Shown: piece after piece, positions 1-8,283 of the stretch | How positions within the stretch are numbered: position 1 is the first letter of the stretch | Layout: the number at the start of each line of letters is the position of its first letter | Assembly (NCBI RefSeq): GCF_963677125.1 | Contig: NZ_OY781882.1 | Location: 4,486,501 to 4,550,500, forward strand | Reading direction: 5' to 3' | DNA length: 64,000 bases | DNA from: an uncultured Desulfobacter sp. | GTDB lineage: Bacteria; Desulfobacterota; Desulfobacteria; Desulfobacterales; Desulfobacteraceae | Position numbers and translations under genes: made by a program | Notes under the pieces: generated by a model | Told to the model about the DNA's origin: nothing | The model's database searches: none | Seen by the model: the letters and a program-made list of their open reading frames with translations, nothing else

Positions 1-485
1 CATGGGATTTTTTTGGACCTGTTACACGTTTTGCAAACACCTGCAAGGGCATGGATTAAAAAGATAATACCACATACGGGCACCACGACCATAACAATCC
101 ATTTGGGAAGATTCAGGGCAGGTGTGATCTGAAGTTTGACAAACCAGGTAAACTTTGAACCCCAGATCACCATCACGGTGAAAAGCACGATGCCCGCCAG
201 GTAAGAAATCAGTTCCAGTATTCGTTTAAGGTTTTCCGGCAGGCGTTTGAAAACAGAGTCTACCCCTGGATGAAGCCCATGATAATAGGCCACGGTAGCC
301 CCGAAGAATGTCAGCCAGACCAGGATGATCCGGGCTAGTTCCTCGGACCAGAATAACGAGTGATTCAACACATATCTGGAAAACACCTGAGACGCAACAA
401 TCATGGTCATGATAATACCCATGATACTGACCAGGGACCGAACATAATCGTTCAGGCGTCGGCTTAAAGAAATCAGAAATTTCAT
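1..485 (-). CDS. dctQ: TRAP transporter small permease DctQ (3' end outside window)
   Basis: This is the four-helix small membrane subunit of a TRAP-type (tripartite ATP-independent periplasmic) transporter, which links the periplasmic binding protein to the large DctM permease. The reading frame opens at ATG 485 and stays open to base 1, giving about 161 residues. Hydrophobic helices are visible near residues 15-33, 45-62, 88-108 and 127-147, and the pattern SEELARIILVWLTFFGA is typical of DctQ proteins. It lies 98 bases downstream of dctP on the same strand, so the order is dctP-dctQ with dctM expected just outside the left edge. The last visible bases include ATG, which could be the dctM start overlapping the dctQ stop; that is inference. 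The substrate is probably a C4-dicarboxylate or similar organic acid, but it cannot be read from the sequence. Confidence 0.85.
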   Translation of the reverse strand, partial: MKFLISLSRRLNDYVRSLVSIMGIIMTMIVASQVFSRYVLNHSLFWSEELARIILVWLTFFGATVAYYHGLHPGVDSVFKRLPENLKRILELISYLAGIVLFTVMVIWGSKFTWFVKLQITPALNLPKWIVMVVVPVCGIIFLIHALAGVCKTCNRSKKIP

Positions 486-525
486 TATGAAATCAAAAAT
501 TTATTTGGCGATGGTATGAGCATGT

Positions 526-581
526 GTTTGGGCAAAAGTTGCCCATATGCAAGGCGCAGATGGGTGGCTTTTTTGTTCAAA
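526..581. repeat. Short inverted-repeat element, compact copy (copy A)
   Basis: These bases are the two terminal arms of a repeat family whose longer copies are at 2747-2868 and 33778-33913, here joined almost directly. The left half (GTTTGGGCAAAAGTTGCCCA) matches the reverse complement of the right end of the other copies. The right half (GCAGATGGGTGGCTTTT) matches the reverse complement of their left end. It lies immediately after the dctP stop codon, as the other two copies lie just after stop codons. It could act as an RNA hairpin or be the relic of a small mobile element. Confidence 0.6.
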
Positions 582-583
582 TA

Positions 584-1567
584 CTATTTAACGGCGTTGA
601 GCATTTTGTTCAACAACGCCTGCACCCGGCTGTCAGCGTACAAATCCATATCTTTTAAACCCGCAACTTTTTGCCTGAACGCATCAATATCCGGATGTTC
701 ATTGATCTGCATGCCCTTTTCTCTGAGCAGGGCCAGGCGGGCCGCATTTTTATTGCGGTTATCCGCACGCTGGAACCTGGCCGCTTCGATCATGGATGAC
801 GAGATTAAATTCTGGTCATCTGCTGAAAGACTGTTGAACCAGGCAAGGTTGGCCACATCAATATGGGGGGAGTAAACATGGCGGGTCAGGGTCATATATT
901 TTTGAATTTCATAGAATTTATAGACCTCCATGACCCATAACGGATTTTCCTGTCCGTCAATGACACCCTGTTCCAGTTCCGTATATATGGGCCAGGGCAT
1001 GGGGGTCGGGTTGGCCCCAAGGGCCTGCCAGACCGCCTTGTGCAGGGCGGAAGACATGACCCGGATTTTCAGCCCTTTGATATCTTCGGGGGTGTTGACG
1101 GCTCTTTTGTTGTTGGTCAGATTTCTGAAACCGTTTTCGGAAAAGCAGATCCCCTTAAATCCAGAAGTCTCAAGGCTTTTTAAAATTTGTTGGCCCAGAG
1201 GTCCGTCCAGAATTTCATCTGCCTGGGCATGATCTTTAAATATGAAAGGATAGTTGATCACCCTGACAATGGGGTCAAAGGTATCAAAAGGGCCGCCCGT
1301 TATAACGCCCATCTGGATGGTGCCCATCTGGATCTGCTGAAGGATTTCGGTTTCATTGCCCACGGATGCCGAGTGGTACATTTTTACCTGCCAGGCATCG
1401 CCGGCTTTCTCTTCAATCAGCTGTTTAAATTTTTCGGCAGCAATATACTGGGCTGATTCGGGTTTGGTGACCAGTGCAAGTTTTATGGTTTTAGGGCCTG
1501 CCGTTCCCAAAGACGTCCAGGCCAGCAGGATCACGATTGCCAGAGTTGCTATTCCCGTGTTTTTCAT
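584..1567 (-). CDS. dctP: TRAP transporter solute-binding protein DctP
   Basis: This is the periplasmic substrate-binding protein of a TRAP transporter (DctP family, about 327 residues, the usual length). It has an N-terminal signal peptide ending near TSLGTAG, and the mature protein shows family landmarks: the conserved arginine in GLKIRVM, which in characterised members pairs with the substrate carboxylate, and the segment ELEQGVIDGQENP. I chose ATG 1567 rather than the in-frame GTG at 1573, because the Shine-Dalgarno AAGGAG overlaps that GTG and sits five bases before the ATG. It is followed by dctQ on the same strand. The upstream gap of about 190 bases to the divergent cytochrome gene should hold its promoter. 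The ligand is likely an organic acid; which one is unknown. Confidence 0.9.
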   Translation of the reverse strand: MKNTGIATLAIVILLAWTSLGTAGPKTIKLALVTKPESAQYIAAEKFKQLIEEKAGDAWQVKMYHSASVGNETEILQQIQMGTIQMGVITGGPFDTFDPIVRVINYPFIFKDHAQADEILDGPLGQQILKSLETSGFKGICFSENGFRNLTNNKRAVNTPEDIKGLKIRVMSSALHKAVWQALGANPTPMPWPIYTELEQGVIDGQENPLWVMEVYKFYEIQKYMTLTRHVYSPHIDVANLAWFNSLSADDQNLISSSMIEAARFQRADNRNKNAARLALLREKGMQINEHPDIDAFRQKVAGLKDMDLYADSRVQALLNKMLNAVK

Positions 1568-1757
1568 GCCCACTCCTTGAAATTTTTAAGTTTTTGTTCA
1601 GACACTATTTAAAACATACGGTTAAGTCAAGGATTCAGAAAAGCCCAAAGTGTCCACGACGTGACCTTTTCTTGTTTTTTGCGGAACATCTGTGATAATA
1701 ATTTGGTCAGATCTTTTCGAGTTTCTTGTTCAGTAACATTAAAAAAAGGATAAAAAA

Positions 1758-2114
1758 ATGAACAAAAAAGTACTCACTACCTGCTTTGCCACCTGCAGTA
1801 TCATTGTTGGGCTATCATTAATCCCGGTATCCGGCATAATGGCACAGGATACCGGCCGTCCTGAAATGACCTTGAACGGTGGCAGCAAAGGCCCTGTCCT
1901 CTTTAAACATAAACTTCATCAAACCGTTGTTAAGGATTGCGCCGTTTGTCACAAGGATTTTGAAAAAAAACCGGGTGCCTTGGATGAAGCAAAAAAGGCC
2001 GGTCTTCTTAAAAAGAAACAGGTCATGAATAAAACCTGTCTTGCCTGTCATCGGGCAAAAAGGAAAGCCGGAGAAAAATCCGGGCCTACAAGCTGCAGTG
2101 CCTGTCACTCCTGA
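1758..2114 (+). CDS. Triheme class III (c3/c7-like) cytochrome c
   Basis: This is a small exported multiheme cytochrome of 118 residues. A signal peptide covers about residues 1-29. Three CxxCH heme attachment sites are visible: CAVCH at 61-65, CLACH at 94-98 and CSACH at 113-117. Histidines 51 and 54 in FKHKLH are good candidates for distal axial ligands, as in class III cytochromes. Three hemes rather than four makes it resemble cytochrome c7 more than tetraheme c3. Such proteins shuttle electrons in the periplasm between hydrogenases or formate dehydrogenases and membrane complexes. The start follows AAAGGA. The gene for a SYLF-domain protein begins 46 bases downstream, so the two may be co-transcribed. 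The redox partner is not evident from the neighbourhood. Confidence 0.85.
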   Translation: MNKKVLTTCFATCSIIVGLSLIPVSGIMAQDTGRPEMTLNGGSKGPVLFKHKLHQTVVKDCAVCHKDFEKKPGALDEAKKAGLLKKKQVMNKTCLACHRAKRKAGEKSGPTSCSACHS

Positions 2115-2160
2115 TAAAGTATGCTGTATATACTACCTGAATTTATAAAGGAGAGTCACA

Positions 2161-2745
2161 ATGAAATCCACAAAACGTGCTGCTATTCTATTGACAGGTC
2201 TTTTCGTTCTTTTTTGTACAGTTCCGGCGTTTGCTGCGGATTCATGCACCAGTGCGATCAATGTGTTTAAGCGGGCCGAGGCTGTCCAGCCTTTTTTTGA
2301 CACCTGCTATGGATATGCGGTGTTTCCCACTGTGGGCAAGGGTGGCATCGTCATTGTCGGAGGAGCCTATGGCCAGGGCCGGGTTTATCAGGACGGTCTG
2401 ATCACCGGTACTGCCACTATTACCAAAATTTCCGTAGGATTTCAGTTGGGCGGTCAGGCGTTTTCCGAAATTATTTTTTTCCAGGACAAGCGAGCCTATG
2501 ATGAATTTACCGCCGGTTCATTTGAATTTGATGCCTCGCTTTCAGCCGTAGTGGTTACTGCTGGCATCCAGGCCAGGGCAGGCAGTGACGGCGGAACCGC
2601 CGGAGCCAGTGCCGGACCGGCCACCGGGGTCCAGGCAAAAACCGCGTATTACAAGGGGATGGCCGTATTTATTCATGCCAAAGGCGGGCTGATGTATGAG
2701 GCTGCTATAGGCGGGCAGAAATTTGACGTTCGTCTGTTTCAATAG
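2161..2745 (+). CDS. SYLF-domain (YSC84-like) exported lipid-binding protein
   Basis: The 194-residue product has a signal peptide (residues 1-25) and then a SYLF/YSC84-type domain. It shows the family pattern CYGYAVFPTVGKGG, a glycine-rich stretch GIVIVGGAYGQGRVY, and the later segments FFQDKRAYDEFTAGSFEF and KGMAVFIHAKGGLMYEA. In eukaryotes SYLF domains bind phosphoinositides. Bacterial secreted versions are common but poorly characterised, so a periplasmic or envelope lipid-binding role is inference. The start is supported by AAAGGAG seven bases upstream. It follows the cytochrome gene on the same strand. An inverted-repeat element begins immediately after its stop codon. Confidence 0.82.
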   Translation: MKSTKRAAILLTGLFVLFCTVPAFAADSCTSAINVFKRAEAVQPFFDTCYGYAVFPTVGKGGIVIVGGAYGQGRVYQDGLITGTATITKISVGFQLGGQAFSEIIFFQDKRAYDEFTAGSFEFDASLSAVVVTAGIQARAGSDGGTAGASAGPATGVQAKTAYYKGMAVFIHAKGGLMYEAAIGGQKFDVRLFQ

Positions 2746-2746
2746 A

Positions 2747-2868
2747 GTTTAGATGAAAAGTCACCCACCTGCGGCGTTGCTGCACAAAGTCAAAATCCTC
2801 ACGTACTATAGTACGCTCCGGTTTCAACTTTGCTTGCGCCTTGCATCTGGGCAACTTTTCGTCCAAAC
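2747..2868. repeat. Inverted-repeat element, 122-base copy (copy B)
   Basis: The element is bounded by imperfect inverted arms. The left arm starts GTTTAGATGAAAAGTCACCC and the reverse complement of the right arm starts GTTTGGACGAAAAGTTGCCC. Its interior contains the short palindrome GTACTATAGTAC. It shares its ends and the CACCTGCGGCGTTG motif with the copy at 33778-33913. A truncated third relative (ACGGCGTTGCAGAAAAATTT) follows at about 2908-2930. No coding region is visible inside. It lies two bases after the stop of the SYLF gene, between convergent genes. Confidence 0.7.
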
Positions 2869-2954
2869 ACAGGTTTTCATTTTAAGAATACAAACAAAAA
2901 AATCATCTACGGCGTTGCAGAAAAATTTGTCCATCCTCTATTTTTAAATTTTAA

Positions 2955-3030
2955 TTTACCACGAAGATCACGAAGGACACGAAGTTTCGTCTTCTAATTC
3001 CTTCGTGATCTTCGTGCCCTTCGTGGTAAA
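2955..3030. repeat. Large hairpin built from ACGAAG repeat units
   Basis: Two 30-base arms (2955-2984 and 3001-3030) form an inverted repeat. Both arms begin TTTACCACGAAG when read outward to inward, and each carries three ACGAAG units separated by three variable bases. The middle unit differs between arms (ATC then GAC against GGC then ATC), so pairing is imperfect but extensive, with a 16-base loop. ACGAAG-type intergenic repeats are widespread in environmental bacteria. It stands in the convergent gap before the liv operon terminator. Confidence 0.7.
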
Positions 3031-3037
3031 AAATACA

Positions 3038-3072
3038 CAGCCCAAGTGATAATGCGTTGATCACTTGGGCTG
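3038..3072 (-). terminator. Intrinsic terminator of the liv operon
   Basis: A perfect 13-base stem (CAGCCCAAGTGAT / ATCACTTGGGCTG) with a 9-base loop lies 22 bases downstream of the livF stop codon. On the minus strand it is followed by TGTGTATTTTTT. On the plus strand it is followed by AATTTTT, so it could work in both directions between the convergent SYLF and livF genes. Confidence 0.8.
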
Positions 3073-3094
3073 AATTTTTAGATTAAGGCTTTAT

Positions 3095-3817
3095 TTATTC
3101 TCCTAAATAGGCCTCCCGAATTTTCGGATTTTCAAGCAGGGCAGAGGCCTTGTCCTCAAGGGTGATTTCACCGGTTTCCATGACATATCCCCGGGAGGCG
3201 GATTGCAAAGCTAGGTTTGCATTCTGCTCGACAACCAGGATAGTGGTACCGTCTTTTTTATTTACATCTTTAATGATATCAAAAATCTGCTGGATAATGA
3301 TGGGGGCAAGTCCCAGGGAGGGCTCATCTAAAAGCAGCACTTTGGGCTTGGTCATCAAGGCCCTGGCAATGGCAAGCATTTGCTGCTCGCCCCCGGACAG
3401 GGTGCCGCCTTCCTGTCTGCGCCGCTCTCCCAGCCGGGGGAACAGTCCATAGGAATACTGAATGTCCTCTTTGATCTGTTCCTTGTCTTTTCTGTGAAAT
3501 GCGCCAAGAATCAGATTCTCTTCCACGGTCAGCCTTGGAAAAATCCTGCGGCCTTCGGGCACCTGGCAAAGACCCATGGTGGGCAGTTTTTCCGGATTGA
3601 TCTTGTTAATTTTTTTACCGTCATACCAGACCTCTCCGGCAGTAGCTTTAACAATTCCGCAGATGGTCATCAATGTTGTGGACTTTCCGGCGCCGTTGGC
3701 CCCGATCATGGCCACAATTTCTCCGGGCATGACTTTCATGGATACGCCCTTAAGGGCTTTGATGGACCCATACCCGGAGTGGACATTTTTCATTTCAAGT
3801 ATCGGTTGTTCACCCAT
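3095..3817 (-). CDS. livF: Branched-chain amino acid ABC transporter ATP-binding protein LivF
   Basis: This is one of the two cytoplasmic ATPases of a LIV-type (HAAT family) importer. The 240-residue protein shows Walker A IGANGAGKST near residue 38, the ABC signature LSGGEQQMLAIARAL near 140, and Walker B VLLLDEPSLGLAP. The short C-terminus and the family-typical ending NPKIREAYLGE identify the LivF rather than the LivG type. The start has a strong GGAGG upstream. It is the last gene of livG-livK-livH-livM-livF, 4 bases after livM, and is followed by a strong terminator. The substrate class (branched-chain or other hydrophobic amino acids, amides or urea) is inferred from the family only. 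Confidence 0.92.
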   Translation of the reverse strand: MGEQPILEMKNVHSGYGSIKALKGVSMKVMPGEIVAMIGANGAGKSTTLMTICGIVKATAGEVWYDGKKINKINPEKLPTMGLCQVPEGRRIFPRLTVEENLILGAFHRKDKEQIKEDIQYSYGLFPRLGERRRQEGGTLSGGEQQMLAIARALMTKPKVLLLDEPSLGLAPIIIQQIFDIIKDVNKKDGTTILVVEQNANLALQSASRGYVMETGEITLEDKASALLENPKIREAYLGE

Positions 3818-3821
3818 GGGC

Positions 3822-5048
3822 TTATCCCTCCTTCTCTTCAGATCGTTGACCCATGCGTTTGGCAGGAATTAATCCGGCCGGGCGGAACAGCATCATCAGG
3901 ATCATGGTCAACCCAAAAATCAGCATGCGATAGGCTTCAAATTGTCGGAATGCCTCGGGCAGAGCGATCAGGGCAATAACACCCAGAATAACGCCCGGAA
4001 TAGATCCCATGCCGCCCAGGACAACCATGCACAGCACCATGGCAGATTCAAGAAATGTAAAACTTTCAGGGGATACAAACTTCATTCTGGCAGCAAAAAA
4101 TGCACCGGCAAGCCCTGCCAGAAAAGCGCCCATGCCGTAAGCCATAAGCTTATACACAAAGGTGTTTACACCCATAAGTTCGGCCGCGGTCTCATCTTCT
4201 CGGATGGATTCCCAAGCCCGGCCCACCCGGGAGAAATTGAGTCGTTGCACCACAATAATCACCACCACGGCAAGGCCCAGGGCAAAATAGTAAAACAGCT
4301 GTAGTTTTTTCACCCAGATGGTTTCAAAGCTGATCCCGTCTTCAAAGAGAAAACGGAACCACACGATGCGGTTAAGACCGAGAATGCCGTTGGGGCCGTT
4401 GGTCAACTCCATCCAGTTGTTGAGAATCAGCCGGATGATCTCGCCAAATCCCAGGGTCACAATGGCCAGGTAGTCCCCGCGCATTCTCAACGTCGGATAT
4501 CCCACGATGCAACCGGCAATGGCGGCAAACACCCCTGCAAAGGGCAGACAGGCCCAGAAGGCCAACCCGTATGTTGTGTTCAACAGTGCGTAGGTATAAG
4601 CACCCACACCGTAAAATGCAATATATCCAAGGTCAAGCATACCGGCCAGACCCACCACAATGTTCAAACCCAATCCCAGACAGATATAGAATAAAACACT
4701 GATGGCGACATCCGTGCCGTAACGCCCGGCAAACTGGGGATAGGCCAGGGCAAAAATCAACAATGCCGCCAGCCAGACCCAGGTCGGCAACGCAGTGGCG
4801 CTCTGCTTAATGCCTTGGGCTGCCCGGGCCACAGGGGTTGTTATAAAAGAGGCGACGCCGCCGGCATGGATCAGATAGGCAATAACGCAGACCAGTGATC
4901 CTGCTGCAATATATCCCCACACTGTAAAGGTTTGTTGAAAGGATAGGGTGCCGTCCGGATGAATCCCCAGCATGGGCCACAGCAATCCCAGCAGCCACAG
5001 CATGCCCATGACGTATGGTTTCCATACTTTTTTAAACTCTTGTATCAT
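3822..5048 (-). CDS. livM: Branched-chain amino acid ABC transporter permease LivM
   Basis: This is one of the two membrane permeases of the LIV importer. The family motif GLGLNIVVGLAGMLDLGY lies near residue 124, and the C-terminal half shows the conserved LAGLAGAFFAARMKFVSP and VVLGGMGSIPG segments. At 408 residues it is longer than many LivM proteins. The first hundred or so residues add two extra hydrophobic helices and a linker before the permease core, a form also known in LivM of enteric bacteria. The ATG at 5048 overlaps the end of livH by 17 bases, which suggests translational coupling. Confidence 0.92.
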   Translation of the reverse strand: MIQEFKKVWKPYVMGMLWLLGLLWPMLGIHPDGTLSFQQTFTVWGYIAAGSLVCVIAYLIHAGGVASFITTPVARAAQGIKQSATALPTWVWLAALLIFALAYPQFAGRYGTDVAISVLFYICLGLGLNIVVGLAGMLDLGYIAFYGVGAYTYALLNTTYGLAFWACLPFAGVFAAIAGCIVGYPTLRMRGDYLAIVTLGFGEIIRLILNNWMELTNGPNGILGLNRIVWFRFLFEDGISFETIWVKKLQLFYYFALGLAVVVIIVVQRLNFSRVGRAWESIREDETAAELMGVNTFVYKLMAYGMGAFLAGLAGAFFAARMKFVSPESFTFLESAMVLCMVVLGGMGSIPGVILGVIALIALPEAFRQFEAYRMLIFGLTMILMMLFRPAGLIPAKRMGQRSEEKEG

Positions 5049-5943
5049 CGATATTTTCGCCCATAATTCCAGTAGGTTTAAAATAGAGCACCCCGATCAG
5101 GATGATGAAGGCATACACGTCTTTGTACTCACCGGAGAGGTAGCCGGCCCCGAAGATTTCCACCAGGCCGATGATAAGTCCGCCGATCATGGCGCCGGTG
5201 ATATTGCCGATCCCACCGAGAACCGCTGCGGAAAAGGCCTTGATGCCGGGCACAAACCCCATGTCATACTTCACGGACCCGTAATACAGCCCGTACATGA
5301 TGCCGGCCGCTGCGGCCAGTCCGGCACCAATGGCAAATGTTAAGGAAATGATCTTATTGGAACCGATAGCCACCAGGGCGGACATGGTCTTATCCTGGGC
5401 CGTTGCCCGCATGGCCATGCCGATTTTTGTTTTGAATACAAGTAGATTAAGCCCGATGAGCAGCACCGCTGTCAGGGAGACGATGGTAATTTGAAGATAG
5501 GAAACCGTCACCGACCCGAAATTCATGCCGCCCTGGAACAACTCGGACGGATAGACCGCATCATACACCCCCCGGGTGAGCATCATGCCGTTGGACAGAA
5601 AAATGGACATGCCCAGGGCTGAAAGCAGAACAGAAAGGCGGGAGGCCTTTCTCAACGGTTTATAGGCGATCTTTTCCACGCCGATGGCCAGGTAGGCCGT
5701 GTAAGCCATGGCCACGGCAAAGGCAATGGTCAAACACAGGATTGGGTGGGTATCCATATATCCGGAACCGGACAGATACGCCAGGACAATGGCACCGATG
5801 TAGCCGCCTGCGGTGAAAAATTCACCATGGGCAAAGTTGATAAGCTGGATGACGCCGTAAACCATGGTATAACCCAGTGCAATCAAGGCGTACATCCCGC
5901 CTAGGGTTAAACCGTTAATCAGCTGCTGAATAAAATATTCCAT
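5032..5943 (-). CDS. livH: Branched-chain amino acid ABC transporter permease LivH
   Basis: This is the second permease of the LIV importer, 303 residues with about eight hydrophobic helices. The N-terminal family signature GGMYALIALGYTMVYG, followed by QLINFAHGEFFTAGGY, is diagnostic for LivH. Near the C-terminus KAFSAAVLGGIGNITGAMIGG matches the cytoplasmic-loop motif that contacts the ATPases. No strong Shine-Dalgarno is visible before ATG 5943. The 100-base spacer from livK suggests either read-through from upstream or a processed intercistronic region. Its 3' end overlaps livM. Confidence 0.92.
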   Translation of the reverse strand: MEYFIQQLINGLTLGGMYALIALGYTMVYGVIQLINFAHGEFFTAGGYIGAIVLAYLSGSGYMDTHPILCLTIAFAVAMAYTAYLAIGVEKIAYKPLRKASRLSVLLSALGMSIFLSNGMMLTRGVYDAVYPSELFQGGMNFGSVTVSYLQITIVSLTAVLLIGLNLLVFKTKIGMAMRATAQDKTMSALVAIGSNKIISLTFAIGAGLAAAAGIMYGLYYGSVKYDMGFVPGIKAFSAAVLGGIGNITGAMIGGLIIGLVEIFGAGYLSGEYKDVYAFIILIGVLYFKPTGIMGENIDDTRV

Positions 5944-6043
5944 GCTTTAATTTTTTCTTGTGGCTTGTATGTGAAAACAGGTACGGCCGGTCCTGAAATC
6001 CGATCATAAGACCGGCCGTATCGTAAGGGTCGGCATGTTGTGG

Positions 6044-7177
6044 TTACTTGAGCAAGCCTTTTGCGGGATCCCAGTAGGGAACGAATTTATCGCCTACAAC
6101 CTTGAAGGCAATATAGGAGGAACCGGAGTCGCCTTTCTTATTGAATTTTATATGCTTGGAGACACCCTGGTAATCCAGTTTCATCAATTCTGCTTTTACT
6201 TTGGCGGCGTCTGTGGTACCGGCAGCCTTGACTGCTTTCATATAAGCCATGGCACAGTCGTATGCGTAGGTGGCATAGGCGGCAATTTCCCCGTATTTGG
6301 GAATATAGCGATCTGAAAATGCTTTGTATTCCGGTGTTTCGGGGTCAGTATATCCATAAGTAAGATAAACACCTGCGGATGCGTCCTTGGCCACCTCCAT
6401 GTACCGGGGTTGGAAAACGGCATCATTGGTGACGATCTGGGATTTCAGTCCCAGGCGCTTGGCCTGCAGGGTCATCATCGCAGCCGGGGAAAAACCCTGT
6501 AAAGACATATAGAACACGTCTGCATTGGATTTTTTTGCAAGTGTCAGGATGGCGGAAAAGTCTTTGTCTCCCTGGTTTACATGCTCATGGGCCACAACCT
6601 CTACGCCCATTTCTTTTGCAGATTTTCCAACACTGTCTGCAAGGCCCTGGGAATATGTGGTTTTATCATCAACAATGAAAAGGGTTTTGGCTTTCAATTC
6701 TTCCTTAATGAAGCGTGCCGCTGCCGGGGCCTGGTCATCATCGCGGCCGGCCATGCGGAACATGTAGGGAAGCCCGCGGTCCGTAACCATCTCATTGGTG
6801 GAGGCAGGGGTAATCATAATGATATCTTCCTCATCCAGGGTTTCAGATGCCGGAATGGTGGAAGAAGAACAATATGCACCCACAACGCCGGTGACCTCTT
6901 CGTTGATCAGTTTGTTGGCCGCCGCAACCGCCTGGCGGGGGTCACATGCCGTATCCTGGGGCACCAGCTGAATTTTGTCATATCCGGGAATTCCGCCCTG
7001 TTCCATCATCACCTCAATGGCCGTGAGGGCACCGTTTTTGATGTCTGTTCCATCAGAGGCATAGGGACCTGTTAAAGGGCTCATGGAACCGATTTTCAAG
7101 GTTTTTGCATACGCGCCGCCCGCAAGGCAGGCACCCAGGAACAGGCCTAAAACTAAAGTGGAAATAACTTTTTTCAT
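6044..7177 (-). CDS. livK: Branched-chain amino acid ABC transporter substrate-binding protein LivK
   Basis: This is the extracytoplasmic binding protein of the LIV importer (Periplasmic Binding Protein type 1 fold, 377 residues). The signal sequence is at residues 1-24. The mature chain begins KTLKIGSMSPLTGPYASDG, a family hallmark, and VGAYCSSSTIPASETLDEE forms the first ligand loop. The leader contains LGAC, which could be a lipobox, but AYA-K is an equally good signal peptidase I site, so soluble versus lipid-anchored is undecided. A very strong TTTTAGGAGGAAGAATG ribosome site fits the high expression expected of a binding protein. Its place between livG and livH is uncommon but keeps all five subunits in one transcription unit. 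Confidence 0.92.
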   Translation of the reverse strand: MKKVISTLVLGLFLGACLAGGAYAKTLKIGSMSPLTGPYASDGTDIKNGALTAIEVMMEQGGIPGYDKIQLVPQDTACDPRQAVAAANKLINEEVTGVVGAYCSSSTIPASETLDEEDIIMITPASTNEMVTDRGLPYMFRMAGRDDDQAPAAARFIKEELKAKTLFIVDDKTTYSQGLADSVGKSAKEMGVEVVAHEHVNQGDKDFSAILTLAKKSNADVFYMSLQGFSPAAMMTLQAKRLGLKSQIVTNDAVFQPRYMEVAKDASAGVYLTYGYTDPETPEYKAFSDRYIPKYGEIAAYATYAYDCAMAYMKAVKAAGTTDAAKVKAELMKLDYQGVSKHIKFNKKGDSGSSYIAFKVVGDKFVPYWDPAKGLLK

Positions 7178-7286
7178 TCTTCCTCCTAAAAATTTATTAT
7201 GAAAGTCAAAATAATATCTTGAATTGCTTTCATATTATGTTGTGGGCTGAGCCTGGGTGTTGATAGACCGGGCCGGCCCATGGCTG

Positions 7287-8054
7287 TTATTGATTGGCCG
7301 GCTGACCAAGATATGCCTCTATTACATTGGGGTCATTCTGGATTTCAGAAGGAGACCCTTCGGCTATTTTTACACCATGATCAACACAAACAATATGTTC
7401 ACACACACCCATGACCACTTTCATGTCGTGCTCCACCAAAAGCACGTCAATGCCAAGGTCTTTCATGCGCGCAATATCATGCATTAATTCCGCTGACTCA
7501 CTGGGGTTCATACCGGCGGCGGGTTCGTCCAAAAGCAGCACCTGGGGTTCGGATGCAATGGCCCGGGCAATCTCCAGGCGCCGCTGCAGGCCATAGGGCA
7601 GATTGGAGGCCACGGTGTCGGCATATTTATCCACCCCCATGAATTTAAGGGCCTTCAAGGCTTTTTCCCGGATCCAGGCTTCTTCCCGCTTCTGGGACGG
7701 GGTATGCAGAATGGAGCCGATGATCCCTTTTTTCGTTCTGCAATGTCTGGCCACCATGGCGTTTTCAACAGCAGTCATGGCTGAAAACAGACGAATATTT
7801 TGAAATGTTCTGGCAATCCCTTTTTCAAAGATGACATAGGGTCGTTTGCCCTTGATGCTTTTGCCGTTAAAAACCACGTCGCCTTCGGATGCCTGGTACA
7901 CACCGGTCAACACGTTGAAAACCGTTGTTTTTCCCGCGCCGTTAGGTCCAATGAGCCCGACAACCCGGCCGTTGCCGATGGTAAAACTCAATTTGGACAG
8001 AGCAAGGAGTCCGCCAAACCGTACACTGATTTCTTTAAGTTCTAATTGAGCCAT
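7287..8054 (-). CDS. livG: Branched-chain amino acid ABC transporter ATP-binding protein LivG
   Basis: This is the other ATPase subunit of the LIV importer, 255 residues. It shows Walker A GLIGPNGAGKTTVFNVL near residue 35, signature LPYGLQRRLEIARAIA and Walker B VLLLDEPAAGMNPSE, then the switch histidine in LLVEHDMKVV. The segment IARTFQNIRLFSAMTAVEN is typical of LivG. It is the first gene of the operon, so the transporter promoter should lie in the divergent gap shared with lexA. A 109-base spacer separates it from livK. Confidence 0.92.
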   Translation of the reverse strand: MAQLELKEISVRFGGLLALSKLSFTIGNGRVVGLIGPNGAGKTTVFNVLTGVYQASEGDVVFNGKSIKGKRPYVIFEKGIARTFQNIRLFSAMTAVENAMVARHCRTKKGIIGSILHTPSQKREEAWIREKALKALKFMGVDKYADTVASNLPYGLQRRLEIARAIASEPQVLLLDEPAAGMNPSESAELMHDIARMKDLGIDVLLVEHDMKVVMGVCEHIVCVDHGVKIAEGSPSEIQNDPNVIEAYLGQPANQ

Positions 8055-8128
8055 CGCAAATCCATTAAGGTTAACATCTTAAAAATGCTTTAAATCGCAT
8101 CGCATAAATTGTCCCATGGGTTAGTTTT

Positions 8129-8158
8129 TTTGTAGCGCTTCGAATTCTGTTTTGTCAA
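8129..8158 (-). promoter_or_regulatory. Candidate promoter of the liv operon
   Basis: On the minus strand TTGACA (8158-8153) is followed after 18 bases by TACAAA (8134-8129), about 75 bases upstream of livG. The -35 is a perfect consensus and the -10 is weak. The -35 abuts the ACATT array that belongs to the lexA side, so regulation of the divergent operons could be linked. This is a motif call only. Confidence 0.35.
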
Positions 8159-8250
8159 CATTTAACTTTAACCTAAACATTTTTACAAATATTTACAATA
8201 AACATTACATTAACATTTACATTGACATTAATCACAGCTTCTGACACATT
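8158..8250. promoter_or_regulatory. ACATT direct-repeat array upstream of lexA (candidate operator)
   Basis: Eight copies of ACATT occur in 93 bases just before lexA, at 8158, 8177, 8202, 8207, 8213, 8219, 8225 and 8246. Five of them are packed at 5-6 base steps between 8202 and 8229. The surrounding DNA is very AT-rich. LexA usually regulates its own gene and its operators differ between bacterial groups, so an autoregulatory site is expected here. Whether this array is that site, a promoter-associated bent region or a different operator cannot be told from sequence. Confidence 0.4.
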
Positions 8251-8283
8251 AATTAAAAACCAACGGGAAAGATTTTAGCAAAA

